Shown here: piece by piece, positions 43,911 through 56,635 of the stretch
Layout: every line of letters starts with the position of its first letter
Position numbering within the stretch: position 1 is the first letter of the stretch
Assembly: GCF_036320965.1 (NCBI RefSeq)
Contig: NC_092269.1
Location: forward strand, 34,345,843 to 34,409,842
Length of the DNA stretch: 64,000 bases
Direction of reading: 5' to 3'
From: Panulirus ornatus
Taxonomy: Eukaryota; Arthropoda; Malacostraca; Decapoda; Palinuridae
Translations under genes and position numbers: made by a program
The notes under the pieces: generated by a model
What the model was told of the DNA's origin: nothing
Databases searched by the model: none
Seen by the model: the letters and a program-made list of their open reading frames with translations, nothing else

Positions 43911-43917
43911 TCAACAG

Positions 43918-44195
43918 AGACAGGACACAGCAGATGGACGGGACACAGCAGAGGGACGAGACAAAGCAGGTCAAGCTGGACACAAAATGGCAGCAGAACA
44001 CATTGGGGACAGCCGAGCACAGCGAGGCAGCAGAACACATCACAGGCATCAGAGAACACACCGGGGGCAACAGAGCAGACAAGGGGCAGCAGAGCACACA
44101 GAAGGCAACAGAACAGACAAGGGGCAACAACATACGCAGAAGGCAACAGAATACACACAGGGGGTAGCAGAACACATTGCAGGCAGTAGAAAAAA
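43918..44195. repeat. Degenerate GGGACACAGCAGA repeat
   Basis: Variants of GGGACACAGCAGAGG, GGGGCAACAGA and GCAGCAGAACACA recur every 20-30 bp. Confidence 0.7.
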
Positions 44196-44690
44196 AAAGG
44201 GGGGGGGGGGGGTCCTTTAATGCCCTTCTAACACTGTACTCATTAGGGTATAAAGGCGAGAGATGGCAGATGCTGGAGGCGTCCCATGGAATACGAGAGC
44301 AACCCACTCATGCAGTGACACACTGGCCAGAGCATGTTACCGTCGTGCACTGTACACGAACACCTGCTCTGGGAAGGTTGACGGAGGACTCCCCCCTCCC
44401 TACGTATCTGGGCGCCTCAACCCATCAATGAACTGAAGGACACCTAAAATACTCAAGCAACAGCCAGCAACCACTCAGCAATGACCTGCAGGACAGTACT
44501 GTTTATTGCCATCGCAGGCAGCCCTGGAACAGCCAGGTTGCAAAGGCAGATTGTTGCAAGTATCAACCCGCACCATCAGACAGACTGGTGGACCCGATCC
44601 CTCAACGCGGAAGTTCTGTCGCAGACACCTGGGGTGGATGAGGGTCGGCCCCGAGACCAGGTGAGGTATGTATATGTCACGTGAGGTCAA
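44196..44690. other. Unique stretch, no gene recognised
   Basis: Begins with a G-run of about 14 at 44199. No gene or element seen. Confidence 0.35.
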
Positions 44691-44694
44691 GAAG

Positions 44695-44855
44695 GGGAGG
44701 TTATGACGCAGCCGGGGAGCTTAAAAGAGCGCTGGCTATAATATAGTGAGGGAGCTTAAAAGAGGGCTTGTTATGATACAGCTGGGGAGCTTAATAGAAT
44801 GAAGGCTATGTTACAGCAAGGGGAGCTTAACAGAGGAAAGGCTGCGATACAGCAA
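44695..44855. repeat. Short minisatellite, ~47-bp unit, 4 copies
   Basis: GGGGAGCTTAA.AGAG.G..GGCT.TGATACAGC recurs four times. Confidence 0.85.
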
Positions 44856-45136
44856 GGCCTTTGAGACAGGGCAAGGGTGGAGGTAAGGCAGCGGGGGAGG
44901 ATGGGGGGGAAGGTGGGAGATAGATACACCGAGAGCAGGAGGGCAGGTGGGAGAGGAGGGTGGGACAGCACGACACGGCGTGAGGAGGAGAGCAAAACGC
45001 AACAGGTGGGGTGGGGAGGGGAAAGGACAGTAAGGGGAAGTGATGAAACAGCTCAAGACTGAACGGGAAGCGGGTTAGGACGGCAGCAATGTTTGGCCTG
45101 ACGTGGCTAACTCCCTTCTTGAACCGACAAGCCTCA

Positions 45137-45138
<2 letters not shown>

Positions 45139-45186
<48 letters not shown>
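45139..45186. repeat. (CA)n microsatellite
   Basis: About 24 CA copies. Confidence 0.98.
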
Positions 45187-45193
<7 letters not shown>

Positions 45194-45389
45194 CCCTCAC
45201 AACCTACTTGGGATAATTAGATCCGGCAAATACAAATACATATCCAGCCAACCACCGCAAAACCTACTTCACCAGACACCTGTACACCTCACAGCTATCT
45301 ACTGTTTCTCCAATGCATCTCCCCATCTCCAACCCCTGTCCCACTCCCTCCCTAAACAACCAATTCAGAAACAAATGGGTGTGTGTGTA

Positions 45390-45915
45390 TGGGGGGAGGG
45401 GGACAACAGGCATGGGGGGCGTGGCAACAGGTATGGGGGGATGACAGCAGGTATGGGGTGGAACCGCAAGTATGGGAGGCGAGCCAGCAGGTATGGGGGG
45501 AGGGGCAGCACGTATGGGAGGCGGGCCAGCAGGTATGGGGGGTGGGGGGGACAGCAAGTATGGGAGGGTGGCCAGCAGGTATGGAGGGGGAGCAGCATGT
45601 ATGGGAGGCGGGCCAGCAGGCATTGTGGGGGGGGGGGGGGGGAGAGCAAGTATGGGAGGCGAGCAGCAGGTATGGGAAGCTGGCTAGCAGGTATGGGTGG
45701 GACAGCAAGTATGGGAGGCGGGCAGCAGGTATGGGAAGCTGGCTAGCAGGTATGGGTGGGACAGCAAGTATGGGAGGCGGGCAGCAGGTATGGGAAGCTG
45801 GCTAGCAGGTATGGGTGGGACAGCAAGTATGGGAGGCGAGCAGCAGGTATGGGAAGCTGGCTAGCAGGTATGGGTGGGACAGCAAGTATGGGAGGCGGGC
45901 AGCAGGTATGAGGCG
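45390..45915. repeat. AGCAGGTATGGG minisatellite with 59-bp higher-order unit
   Basis: The simple unit AGCAGGTATGGGAGGCGGGCC recurs irregularly to 45660. From 45666 a regular 59-bp unit follows (TATGGGAAGC at 45671 and 45730), about four copies. Confidence 0.93.
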
Positions 45916-46740
45916 TGGGGTGCACAATAACGTAGCTGCTGACAGCGGCACAAATCAATCAAGGCCGGACAGCAGGTATGGGAAGGGGAAGGGGAGGCAG
46001 GGAGGGAGGAGCAAGACAACAGATATGGGGGCGGCGGGAAGGGCGCAGATATGAGGGGGTGGGGGGTGGAAGGCCAGATGCTATGAGGGAGGGAGGGGCA
46101 CGGCAGGAGAGTAGGCTGGGTTGGGTAGGGCAGGACAGGCCAGAGCCAATCAAGTTTATGAGTGACCTCTCCCCTGCCCCCGATGCGGCTCCAACAGGGA
46201 GGGAGGGGGGAAGGTCGGGGGTGGGGGAGGAGAGAGAGTGGAGGGGTGAGAGAAGCTCTCACCTCCCCCTCCCTCTCCTCCCCCACTACACACACACAGC
46301 AGCAGTTGACCCCGGCACCGCAGGGAGCGAGCGGTGTGGGCGGTCAGGGTCGGCCGCTGGTTCACAGTAGCGGGGTCGTGCCATGACCCTGCCCGCGCTC
46401 AATGTCGTGAGCCACAGCTCGGGACATCCCCTCCACACTCCCCCTCCTCATGCCACACCTCCCCACCACACACTGCATCACCCACTACCTTTCTCCCCCC
46501 ACCACAGATGCACCCACCATCCCACCTGCACTTGCATTTTGTCCCAACAGCTTCACTAAATATGTATCCCCCCTCGAGATCCCGAGCCTCCCTCCCTCGA
46601 ACACTTGTCCCCCGGTTACCATATCCACCTACCATGCTACCATACCTAATACGACCTTCCCCTTTGCTACCATACCAATTATGACTTGCCCTCGCCACCA
46701 TACAAAGGAATGCCACCAGCAACAGACCATCCCGTCCTTT
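45916..46740. other. Purine-rich then C-rich low-complexity stretch
   Basis: GGGAGGGAGG tracts to about 46290, then CACCACCC/CTACCATA words. Frames here are low complexity. Confidence 0.5.
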
Positions 46741-47180
46741 CGAGGCTGTCTATGGGGGGGGCATCTGAATGACGACACAGCAAGACGGCCAAGAGACGGA
46801 AGACTTCAGGTGGAACACGCCATACACCTCACAAGTGGCCAGTCGTGGCGGACGACCCACGGGGGAGTATTTGTCAAGTCTATTCTGAAATGCGACTTTG
46901 CTCATCCTACTCCCAACTACGCCACTGATCAATCATTCATACTCTCGAACTGAACTTCGCTTCGTTCTAAGAAAGATCTATAAGTTTGTATCTATTCGTA
47001 CGAGTGAAAAGCATTTCTAATCTAGCATTAAATGAAACTGGTAAAATCTGTTAAGAGCTTTTGATAATCTGGAGTACCTGTATTAGTTCACCTCTTAACC
47101 TCTTTTTTTTTTTTAAACTAAATAATGTTTGGATCGTATAGCCAGCTCCATTAAGGTATCTCACTCCAAGAATTACCTTG

Positions 47181-47182
<2 letters not shown>
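46741..47182. other. Unique stretch, no gene recognised
   Basis: Mixed then AT-rich. Nothing supported. Confidence 0.35.

Positions 47183-47254
<72 letters not shown>
47183..47254. repeat. (TA)n microsatellite
   Basis: About 35 TA copies. Confidence 0.98.
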
Positions 47255-47260
<6 letters not shown>

Positions 47261-47514
47261 TCTTATGTAGGTGGCCAAGAGTGAACCCACTATTCAAGGT
47301 AAAGACAAACACTGAACTTACCAGTGTAATCCATTAAGACCGACTCTTGCAATACGATATCGCGGTACACGACAGTGCTACACCCTTACCTACATTACCT
47401 ACACCCTCCATCACCTACTGCATCCCCTACACCTACACCTAAAGCCATAGGGAGAGGTGGGTGAGCAGGTGCCTTCCGCTTTACTGTTAGGTGTGTCCCA
47501 GAATGCAGCTATGA

Positions 47515-47700
47515 ATGCAGATGACCTCGTCATGGACCATCAAGTCCCGTGTTATCTGCCTTTCCCATTTCTTCCTCCAGGAGACAACCCCGTCATGTGC
47601 CCATCCCATGTCCTCCTCCAGCAGATACTTCGTCAAGTGTTCTTCCCGTGTCTTCCTTCAGCAGGTACCCTCGTCATGTCTTCTTTCTCCCCTCATTTGC
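47515..47700. repeat. Degenerate ~42-60 bp repeat
   Basis: CGTCATG/CGTCAAG then TCC..TGTCTTCCTTCAGCAG recurs four times. Confidence 0.55.
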
Positions 47701-48106
47701 ACTCAGTGTCAAAATTCTATAACAAGAATCGTGCGGGATAAGGCCATACTTCGCAGACACAAACTCTTCCTCTTTTCGTCTTCCCAATCGACGTCGTACT
47801 CTCTCAACATTCACGTCCCCCTAAAACAAAAGGCGATAATAACTGACCACAGCCACCCACCCATTAGCCCAGCACGCGGACTCCGGGCTTCCACTACTTC
47901 CTGTTCCCGTGATAATCTTGAGCAATGGACACCACCATCTCCACCTCCTCCGCCAGAAGGAGAGAATAAACCACGGAACGAGAGGATGGGTCGAGAATAA
48001 AGTATTTGTGATACCCAGTTTATGACGCCAAGGCAATCGTATGTCCTCCCCTCTCCCCAACCCACACGCACACACACACATACACGACACACTATTATCT
48101 ATTTGC

Positions 48107-48111
<5 letters not shown>

Positions 48112-48178
<67 letters not shown>
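48112..48178. repeat. (TC)n microsatellite
   Basis: About 33 TC copies. Confidence 0.98.
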
Positions 48179-48182
<4 letters not shown>

Positions 48183-48355
48183 TCGGGTTAGGGGACGGAA
48201 CATACGAATGACCAAAAGAATTGAATTCTCCAGTCCAAGATGGAGGAGGAGAAAAGACACCGAGACGATCGGCGGCAGGCAGTCAACTGAGGTGACACAG
48301 GGAGGAACGCTCGCGGGCCAAAATGCCTCTCAACTGGGTGAGGAAGAGTGTTACT

Positions 48356-48391
<36 letters not shown>
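48356..48391. repeat. (CAA)n trinucleotide
   Basis: About 12 CAA copies. Confidence 0.98.
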
Positions 48392-48392
<1 letters not shown>

Positions 48393-48679
48393 GGATATCA
48401 GCCGCAGTATGAAGGTCATTTGGTACAACGTACGTATGTACCTTAATCACCCAGCCTTCGAGTCTTGATGGGGCTCGTTGGCCGGTGGTCAAAGACGCGG
48501 TAACTTCCCATGCCATCACAGATTAATCAGTGCCACGCACAGTAATAGTGAGAGTAATATGACCTATTAATCACCATTATCATCAGTATAGCCTTCTTCT
48601 ACACAAACGCCTCTCATGCTGTCGGAAATCATCACTCAGAACAATAGGTTATTAACATTATATGTGATATGATCTGTAG

Positions 48680-48775
48680 ATATACTATATCATACCGTAC
48701 AGCATATCCTATATCATACCGTACCGCATATCCTATATCATATCGTACAGGATATCCTATATCACGGAGCTGAAC
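48680..48775. repeat. Short repeat, 24-25 bp unit, ~4 copies
   Basis: ATATCCTATATCATACCGTA CAGC repeats four times and contains near-palindromic TATGATATAG/CTATATCATA cores. Confidence 0.85.
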
Positions 48776-49084
48776 ATATCCTGTGAGGTGGTGAGGCAAG
48801 ATATACACGTATAGTACTGTGGGTGTATTGTAAACCTATGGTGTGTGTAAACCCAGGTGTCCCTAATGGCCAGGTCCGTCTCGGAAGTTTGGGAATGTAA
48901 ACCAACATACCAGGAGGTATACCCGGCCAGAGAGAGGGGAGGGTCTACAATCCCCAGCAACCCCCCCATCACCATGTAAGCTGAGCACCCCCAACAACCC
49001 CATCCCCTCCCTCAACTCCCCAGGGGCGTAGCCTCAGTTCAGAAGTATTTAGTTAACACTTTTTTTTTTTTTTTTACCAAAGAG

Positions 49085-49445
49085 GGTGTGGCAGGGGGGG
49101 TTGGGGGAGGGAGGGTGTGGCAGGGGGGGGTTGGTGGAGGGAGGGTGTGGCAGGGGGGTTTGGGGGAGGGAGGGTGTGGCAGGGGGGGTTGGTGGAGGGA
49201 GGGTGTGGCAGGGGGGTTGGTGTTAGGAGGGTGTGGCAGGGAGGGTTGGTGGAGGGAGGTTGTGGCAGGGGGGTTTGGGGTTGGGAAGGTGTGGCAGGGG
49301 GGTTTGGGGTTGGGAAGGTGTGGCAGGGGGGTTTGATGTTGGGAGGGTGTGGCAGGGGTGTTTGGGGTTGGGATGGTGTGGTAGGGGGGTTTGGTGTTAG
49401 AAGGGTGTGGCAGGGGATGGGTTTGGTATTGGGAAGGTGTGGCTA
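49085..49445. repeat. G-rich minisatellite, ~29-30 bp unit, ~12 copies
   Basis: Unit GGGTGTGGCAGGGGGGTTTG then GGGGAGGGA. Multiple runs of three or more G per unit meet the usual G-quadruplex pattern on the plus strand. Confidence 0.94.
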
Positions 49446-49895
49446 GCAGACACGAACAGTCACGTTCAGCAGACACCTGTCCCTCCGCACTGAACAGAAA
49501 AGTGTTCATGTTCAACAGAGATCTGTGCCCTCAAGACCAAAGGGAAGGAAGGTACCGCCATGTTCAACGGGAACCATCATGAATTGTTTATCGAACAGAG
49601 ACTGGTAGAGTGTTGCATCCTTCACATGGTACAACAGCACATCAGCGCATGCTCAATAAGGTACATGAGCGCAGTGTGGTATGTTGTGGGGTGATCATTG
49701 TGTATGTGGTCACATTAACACAGAATACGTAAACGACAAAGGTACATCAGCACTTGAGAAACACACTACACAAAACAAGGATACATCAGCTGTGAGAAAA
49801 AAGGATGGGTGAAATGCCCGCCACACGTAGCACTGCTCTCCCCTAGTGAGCAAGAGCTAACCTACCTCAACAACTGCCACTTTTCCTCAATAAAC
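49446..49895. other. Unique stretch, no gene recognised
   Basis: Mixed sequence leading into the next minisatellite. Confidence 0.35.
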
Positions 49896-49899
49896 AATG

Positions 49900-50140
49900 C
49901 CCCTCCCCAGCAAGCACCATCCTCCCCAGCAAGCGCCATCCTCCCCAGCAAGCACCATCCTCCCCAGCAAGCGCAATCCTCCCCTACAAGCGCCATCCTC
50001 CCCAGCAAGCACCATCCTCCCCAGCAAGCACCATCCTCCCCTACAAGCACCATCCTCCCCAGCAAGCGCCATCCTCCCCTACAAGCACCATCCTCCCCTA
50101 CAAGCACCATCCTCCCCTACAAGCACCATCCACCCCTAGC
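49900..50140. repeat. Minisatellite, 19-bp unit, ~12 copies
   Basis: Unit CCTCCCCAGCAAGCACCAT; starts at 49921, 49940 and 49959. Variants CTACAAGC and GCGCCAT. Confidence 0.94.
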
Positions 50141-50224
50141 AAACACACGACCTTTCCGTAACCACCACCACCACCCCCTCTAGCTAATGGTGTACAGCAA
50201 ATTACCCCCTCCCCCTCCATCACC

Positions 50225-50790
50225 CGACCAGCAGGTGCTATAAAGCAAGCTACTCTCCCCAGAAAGTGATGTAGACCGTTACCCTTCCTTCCCCAGCAAG
50301 TGCTACAGACCGTTACCCTCCCCAGCAAAGTACTGTAGACCGTTACCCTCCCCCCCCAGCAGGTGCTATAACCCGTTACCCTCCCCTCCCCAGCAGGTGC
50401 TATAACCCGTTACCCTCCCCTACCCAGCAGGTGAAACAGACCGCTATCCACCCCAGCAGGTGACACAGACCGTTATCCTCCCCAGCAGGTGTCACAGACC
50501 GCTATCCATCCCAGCAGGTGACACAGACCGCTATCCACCCCAGCAGGTGACACAGACCGCTATCCACCCCAGCAGGTGACACAGACCGCTATCCACCTCA
50601 GCAGGTGACACAGACCGCTATCCACCCCAGCAGGTGACACAGACCGCTATCCACCCCAGCAGGTGACACAGACCGCTATCCACCCCAGCAGGTGACACAG
50701 ACCGCTATCCACCTCAGCAGGTGACACAGACCGCTATCCACCCCAGCAGGTGACACAGGCCGCTATCCACCCCAGCAGATGCCCCAGAGC
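50225..50790. repeat. Minisatellite, 29-bp unit, ~18 copies
   Basis: Unit CAGCAGGTGACACAGACCGC TATCCACCC; 50521 to 50550 gives 29 bp. Copies before about 50430 are diverged (GTGCTATAACCCGTTACCCT). Confidence 0.94.
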
Positions 50791-51690
50791 GCTTTACCTT
50801 ACCCAAGCAAAGAATCCAATGCAGTAAACAATGGTCCCCCCCAGCAAGCAACACCCCCTTTAGCAAGAAGTTGGCAGGATTGCTTGCAGAAGCAAGCACC
50901 GCACCGCACACCCCCCCAGCATGATATGACATGCACCAGAAAGCAACGCCCTCGACAGCAAGAACAAGCAAGCACCAGCAACCACGCCCGTCTCCGGCAA
51001 GCGCTCCCCATCAGGAACCACCGCTTTACCCAACGAGCCGCAAGCACAGCCAGCGAGCCCATCGGTGGCTTACCCCATCAAGAAGTAGCACAGCACAAGC
51101 GATGAGCAAAGACGGCATACCCAAGCAAGCACAGGAGAGCAGCGCGGTGCCCTCGCGCAATTAACTGCAAGCAAAAAGCAATATAGAAATGTGCTGCTGA
51201 ACAGGCAGGCGGGAGCACGCACTGTCCTCTCAGGCAGGAACTGATGAGTCACAACAAGCAACACCTCTCACCAGCAAGCACTGCGCTCTCCCCCAAACAC
51301 CGCCCTCACCTACAAGTCTCAGTTGCAAGCACGAGCATGCCATAACCCCACTTGAAGCTACTACCAAGCCAGGGGCTGGCTCATCTGCAAGCACCAACGA
51401 ACGCTGGCCTCGCCTGCAAGCACCATTAACTTATGCCTTTGCATGCAAGCACCGGCTACAATTACAAGCAATAGAAAACTATTCATGAGCCTCCAATCAC
51501 TAGCTTCACAAGCAATATTCTCAGGTGAAAGCACTAGTATCAGCAAGCCATAGCTTTATCAAGCACTCACTGACTCCATCTGTAAACCACAGGCAATCAT
51601 GACCTCACCTGCAGGCATTACCCACACAGGTAAGCCATGCCTTTACCTGCAAGCACTATCAAAACATGGTCTCACCTGCAAGCATAAACA
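50791..51690. repeat. Degenerate CAAGCA-rich sequence
   Basis: AGCAAGCACC and GCAAGCAC words recur irregularly throughout. It looks like an old, decayed extension of the arrays on both sides. Confidence 0.65.
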
Positions 51691-52856
51691 TGCTTTGGCC
51701 TCAGCAGCAAGCACTAGCAAGACCTGGCCTCAGCAGCAAGCATCAGCAAGGCCTGGCCTCAGTACCAAGCACCAGCAAGGCCTGGCCTCAGCAGCATGCA
51801 CTAGCAAGGCCTGGCCTCAGTACCAAGCACCAGCAAGGCCTGGCCTCAGCAGCATGCACTAGCAAGCACCAGTAAGGCCTGGTCTCAGCAGCAAGCACCA
51901 GCAAGGCCTGGCCTCAGCAGCAAGCACCAGCAAGGCCTAGCCTCAGCAGCAAGCACCAGCAAGGCCTGGCCTCAGCAGCAAGCATCAGCAAGGCCTGGCC
52001 TCAGCAGCAAGCATCAGCAAGGCCTGGCCTCAGCAGCAAGCACTAGCAAGGCATGGCCTCAGTAGCAAGCACTAGCAAGGCCTGGCCTCAGCAGCAAGCA
52101 CGAGCAAGACCTGGCCTCAGCAGCAAGCATCAGCAAGGCCTGGCCTCAGCAGCAAGCACCAGCAAGGCCTGGCCTCAGCAGCAAGCACTAGCAAGGCATG
52201 GCCTCAGCAGCAAGCACCAGCAAGGCCTGGCCTCAGCAGCAAGCACCAGCAAGACCTGGCCTCAGCAGCAAGCATCAGCAAGGCCTGGCCTCAGCAGCAA
52301 GCACCAGCAAGGCCTGGCCTCAGCAGCAAGCACCAGCAAGACCTGGCCTCAGCAGCAAGCACCGGCAAGGCCTGGCCTCAGCAGCAAGCACCAGCAAGGC
52401 CTGGCCTCAGCAGCAAGCACCAGCAAGGCCTGGCCTCAGCAGCAAGTACTAGCAAGGCCTGGCCTCAGCAGCAAGCACCAGCAAGACCTGGCCTCAGCAG
52501 CAAGCACCAGCAAGACCTGGCCTAAGCAGCAAGCACTAGCAAGGCCTGGCCTCAGCAGCAAGCACTAGCAAGGCCTGGCCTCAGCAGCAAGCACTAGCAA
52601 GGCCTGGCCTCAGCAGTAAGCACTAGCAAGGCCTGGCCTCAGCAGCACGCACCAGCAAGGCCTGGCCTCAGCAGCAAGCACCAGCAAGGCCTGGCCTCAG
52701 CAGCAAGCACTAGCAAGGCCTGGCCTCAGCAGCAAGCACTAGCAAGACCTGGCCTCAGCAGCAAGCACCAGCAAGCCCTGGCCTCAGCAGCAAGCACTAG
52801 CAAGACCTGCCCTCAGCAGCAAGCACTAGCAAGGCCTGGCCTCAGCAGCAAGCACT
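51690..52856. repeat. Minisatellite, 29-bp unit, ~40 copies
   Basis: Unit TGGCCTCAGCAGCAAGCACC AGCAAGGCC; 52141 to 52170 gives 29 bp. Variants are CACTAGC, CATCAGC, AAGACC and AGTACC. All frames open on plus by periodicity. Not a CRISPR array: there are no spacers. Confidence 0.97.
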
Positions 52857-53325
52857 GGCCTGCCGACCGTCGCGACACCTTGTCCAAATACAGGCAGACG
52901 ACATCATGGGAAAGGAAACTTGGCAGCCGAGGTTAGTGTGGGAGGTGAGGCCATCCGCCCCAGGCCACGCTCCTCTCCCCCTCTCCCCGTTCCTCATCAC
53001 CCCCACCACCCCGCCGTGTTCCACGGCTACCCTCTCCCCCTTCCTTATCTTCTCCCTCCCCCCCCTGCACAACTGTCCCCCTTCCCGATCACCTCCTTGT
53101 CCCCCTGCACCCCTCTTCCCCTGTCCTCCCTGACTGAACACCTCCCTCTATCCAGGTAAGCCTCCCTCATCATCTCCCTGGTCCCTCCCTCCCTTCACCT
53201 CTCTCTCCCCCATGTCCTTCCTGATCACCTCCCTGTCTGGGTCATCAGTCAAGCGTTAACTGCCAGTCTGTGTCGAACAAACAGGAGGTCGGTTCCATAC
53301 GTTGCCTCTTTACACTCACCCCCAG
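52857..53325. other. C-rich stretch
   Basis: CTCCCTCCC-rich with TGATCACCTCCCTGTC words. No gene. Confidence 0.45.
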
Positions 53326-53575
53326 CCCCACACCCCCTCTTCACGCCCCACGTCTCCCCAGCCCCACACCCCCTCTTCACGCCCCACGTCTCCCCAGCCC
53401 CACCCCCTCTTCACGCCCCACGTCTCCCCAGCCCCACCCCCTCTTCACGCCCCACGTCTCCCCAGCCCCACCCCCTCTTCACGCCCCACGTCTCCCCAGC
53501 CCCACCCCCTCTTCACGCCCCACGTCTCCCCAGCCCCACCCCCTCTTCACGCCCCACGTCTTCCAAGCCCCAACA
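53326..53575. repeat. Minisatellite, 34-bp unit, ~7 copies
   Basis: Unit TCACGCCCCACGTCTCCCCA GCCCCACCCCCTCT; 53411 to 53445 gives 34 bp. The first two copies carry an extra ACAC (36-38 bp). Confidence 0.94.
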
Positions 53576-54160
53576 ACCCCATCTCCATAGTTTCCATTGG
53601 CCATTATGTCCCCCCTTTTTCCATAGTCAGCCACCTTCCTAGTCCCCATATCCAACCATCTCTCCAGTCCCCACGATCCATCACCTCATTCTGAGCCCCT
53701 ACCCTCTCCCTACGCACCAAACCCAAACATCTCCCTGGTCCCCAATGCCCACCAACACCTCACATCCCACACCGCCATCATCTTCCCAGTCCCATTCCCT
53801 CTAAACCTCACCATTTCCCCACTTCACTATCTCCCCAGTCTCCACACCCTACTATCTCCCCAGTCTCCACGCCTCATCATCTTTTCAGGCCTCTACACTC
53901 CATCATGATCCCAGGTCCCCACAATCCACCCTCTCCCATCCCCCCACACACCCAATCATGTCCCCAGCCCCTACCATCTCCCCAGTTCCCACAATCACCC
54001 ATCACCACAACCAATCGTCTCCCCAATATCCACACCCCACAATCTTCCGTTCTTACACCTAACCATTTCCCATCCCCAACACCCAACCATCACCAGTTGC
54101 CACACCCCATTATCTACCCACTCCCTAGACCCACCATCACCCCAGTCCCCTTCCAGCATA
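53576..54160. repeat. Degenerate ATCTCCCCAGTCCCCAC repeat
   Basis: Loose CATC.CCCCAGTC..CAC units every 20-35 bp. An old relative of the preceding array. Confidence 0.6.
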
Positions 54161-54231
54161 TCAAGCTCCTGACGAAAATATTTCCAACAACAAAACATTA
54201 CGTTTATGTACTACAATGAAGACGCGAGACT

Positions 54232-54570
54232 TTCATGTTGTTGGCAGGGCCACATGACGCTTCCCGGCAGGACCATATGACACTTCCCAGGTGTTGGCAG
54301 GGCCACATGACACTTCCCAGGTGTTGGCAGGACCACATGACACTTCCCTGGTGTTGGCAGGACCATATGACACTTCCCAGGTGTTGGCAGGGCCACATGA
54401 CACTTCCCAGGTGTTGGCAGGGCCACATGAAACTTCCCTGGTGTTGGCGGGACCACACGGCACTTGCCTGGTGTTGTCCAAACCACATGGCACTTTCTTG
54501 GTGTTGGCAGACAGTAAGGCACTCCCCCGGTGTTGGAAGACCACTCGGCACTTCCCTAGTGTTGGAAAAG
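54232..54570. repeat. Minisatellite, 30-bp unit, ~11 copies
   Basis: Unit AGGTGTTGGCAGGACCACAT GACACTTCCC; 54303 to 54333 gives 30 bp. Outer copies diverged. Confidence 0.95.
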
Positions 54571-54693
54571 CCCAAGACAGCCACCGTCTCCCCACACCAC
54601 CTCCCACACCTTACCATTCCGGGAGGGATCGGTTCCCGGACACTGCTGTGGCCCAGGTCTTTGTCTGCTGTCTATAGACGTGCCATCCTGTCT

Positions 54694-54696
<3 letters not shown>

Positions 54697-54774
<78 letters not shown>
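54697..54774. repeat. (TC)n microsatellite
   Basis: About 39 TC copies. Confidence 0.99.
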
Positions 54775-54779
<5 letters not shown>

Positions 54780-56635
54780 CTACTGGCTCGCTCATATCCC
54801 TATCTGCTTACCCTCTCGTGGGTTTGCTTTACTTGCTAGCTTGGAGAGCTTTATGCCGCAGGATGCGGGTGTCGTGCCTGTCTGTCTGCCTCACGAGTCC
54901 TGCTAGTGTGTAAACATCTCTCTCTCTCTCGGTGGCACAGTTTTCCTACTTCGTCTACACCTCTCCCTACTGATCGTCTTCCCACTACCAAAGATCCTCT
55001 CCTCCACACTCTTTTGCGTGCTTTCTGTTGTCCTGTCCACAGGTGTGCCAAACAGACTCGACCCTTCCCCTACCAAGGTCAAAGGGACATAAACTTCAGA
55101 CTACAATTCAAAGAGGAAATCCGACCAATGTCTTCCTAGAATAGAAAAAAAAATAAAATAAAGGAACGTCATTAAAAGTCGGCCACTGAGGCCCTCAGCT
55201 GCTGACTTGCAGCGTCGCGAGCTGCCCTCTGTTACAGGAGTTTAAGCGTCTCATCATTCCCGAATGTTGGGTTACGAGACCACGATACCACATGGTCGTG
55301 ATGATGACCATCCCCTCAAATCCAACCTTTACATTAACCCTCGTGTGCGCTCATCTAACCTAGATCACGTCATAGGCCAAGGACACGAGCAGGTTACACG
55401 ACAAATGACCTTCATAACGATAAGTCCAATCGCATATGATTTCTGCTCATCCATAGTCCTTTTAATCTTCCAAGTGTCCACCGTAATGACTTGGCGGTCA
55501 CGCCCACACAATTAACATTATCGGCGTGGACAACCCAATTTCCACTCTTAAATACTCTTGCATCACCAGGGGGTGAGTGAGGCAGCCCCCTGGCTCTCAA
55601 ACACCAAGGCACGTCTTTATTCGTTAATACCCACCGTGTATGCGACTCCTTGGGTCATCAATCTCATGCAGGGACTCAGTAGTGCCCCATCCCAAACACT
55701 CTGACTCCTGCCTCTTCGGCAGGATTCCCGTGGGACACTGCCGATGCTCCTCTCCTAAAGCAACTGTGAACTGCATGATCTACCTTCATCTACGCCTCCT
55801 GTCGCACATAACAAAACTCTTCAGCAACCATCAGCTCACTCAGAACCCTCGGCAACGCCTCTTCCCCTCTGCAGAAGCTTCACGAGACCCCAGCATCATG
55901 GAACTCTCCTACGGACACGCCTGCCTCAAGCGAGCTTCTGCACCCACACCATCGTCAAGCGGAACATTACCTCAACTCACCTCAACCTTTTCACGTAATA
56001 CTGTACCACTTAGAGGAGCTTCCACAGTGAGGTGCATCACCCCTGTACTTAACTCAATAAAGCACTGTGTCTCTCAAGCCCTCACCATGACCAAAGAGGC
56101 AACACAAGTAAATATATCCGGCCAACCAGCTAGCGATGCTACAGACTGTTGCAGCAGCAACACTGACAACAGTAAGTGTCGCAGCATTACAAAAATCAAC
56201 AGCAAATGAAGCAGCATTACCATCACCACCAACCGCAGCAGCATTACCAAGAGCAACTTGCGGAGTGACCGGTGGGAGGGGGTTTGGTCCAGGATCAGAC
56301 ACCCACCCCTCCACCACGCCACATCACTAACCCATATACTTCCAGGCAGTGAGAAGCGAACGACCCCGCGCGTCTACAACTTCTACGACGTGACGACACC
56401 ACCAGTCACCGCCAGCAGCGAGTCCCTGTACGTACCTCCCGCACGTCACATCAAACCCACACTTCATTCAGAACGAGTGCGTGTATCTTCAAACCGCGCC
56501 ACACTCGATCCCCACCATGGAAGGTTGAAAACCACCATCCAGCAAAGTGATCAATGAAGACTTTACGACTAATGACGAATTTGACCCTATTAACCTCCCT
56601 TAAGCCATGGGATGATGGTGTGTTCGAAAGGCTCT
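54775..56635. other. Longest mostly unique stretch, no gene assigned
   Basis: A 189-codon plus frame (55640-56209) is the largest non-repeat frame in the window, but a frame this long is not unexpected by chance here and its translation shows no domain I recognise. AGCAGCATTAC recurs at 56180-56245. No exon boundaries stand out. Confidence 0.3.

Noticed and set aside
51690..52856. Regular 29-bp repeats reminiscent of CRISPR repeat length (also at 26265 and 50225)
   Set aside because: The units are head to tail with no unique spacers, vary in sequence, and lie in eukaryotic DNA.
55640..56209. Plus frame of 189 codons
   Set aside because: Roughly one frame of this length is expected by chance in 64 kb of this composition, and no motif is recognisable. 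Kept only as a note on the stretch.
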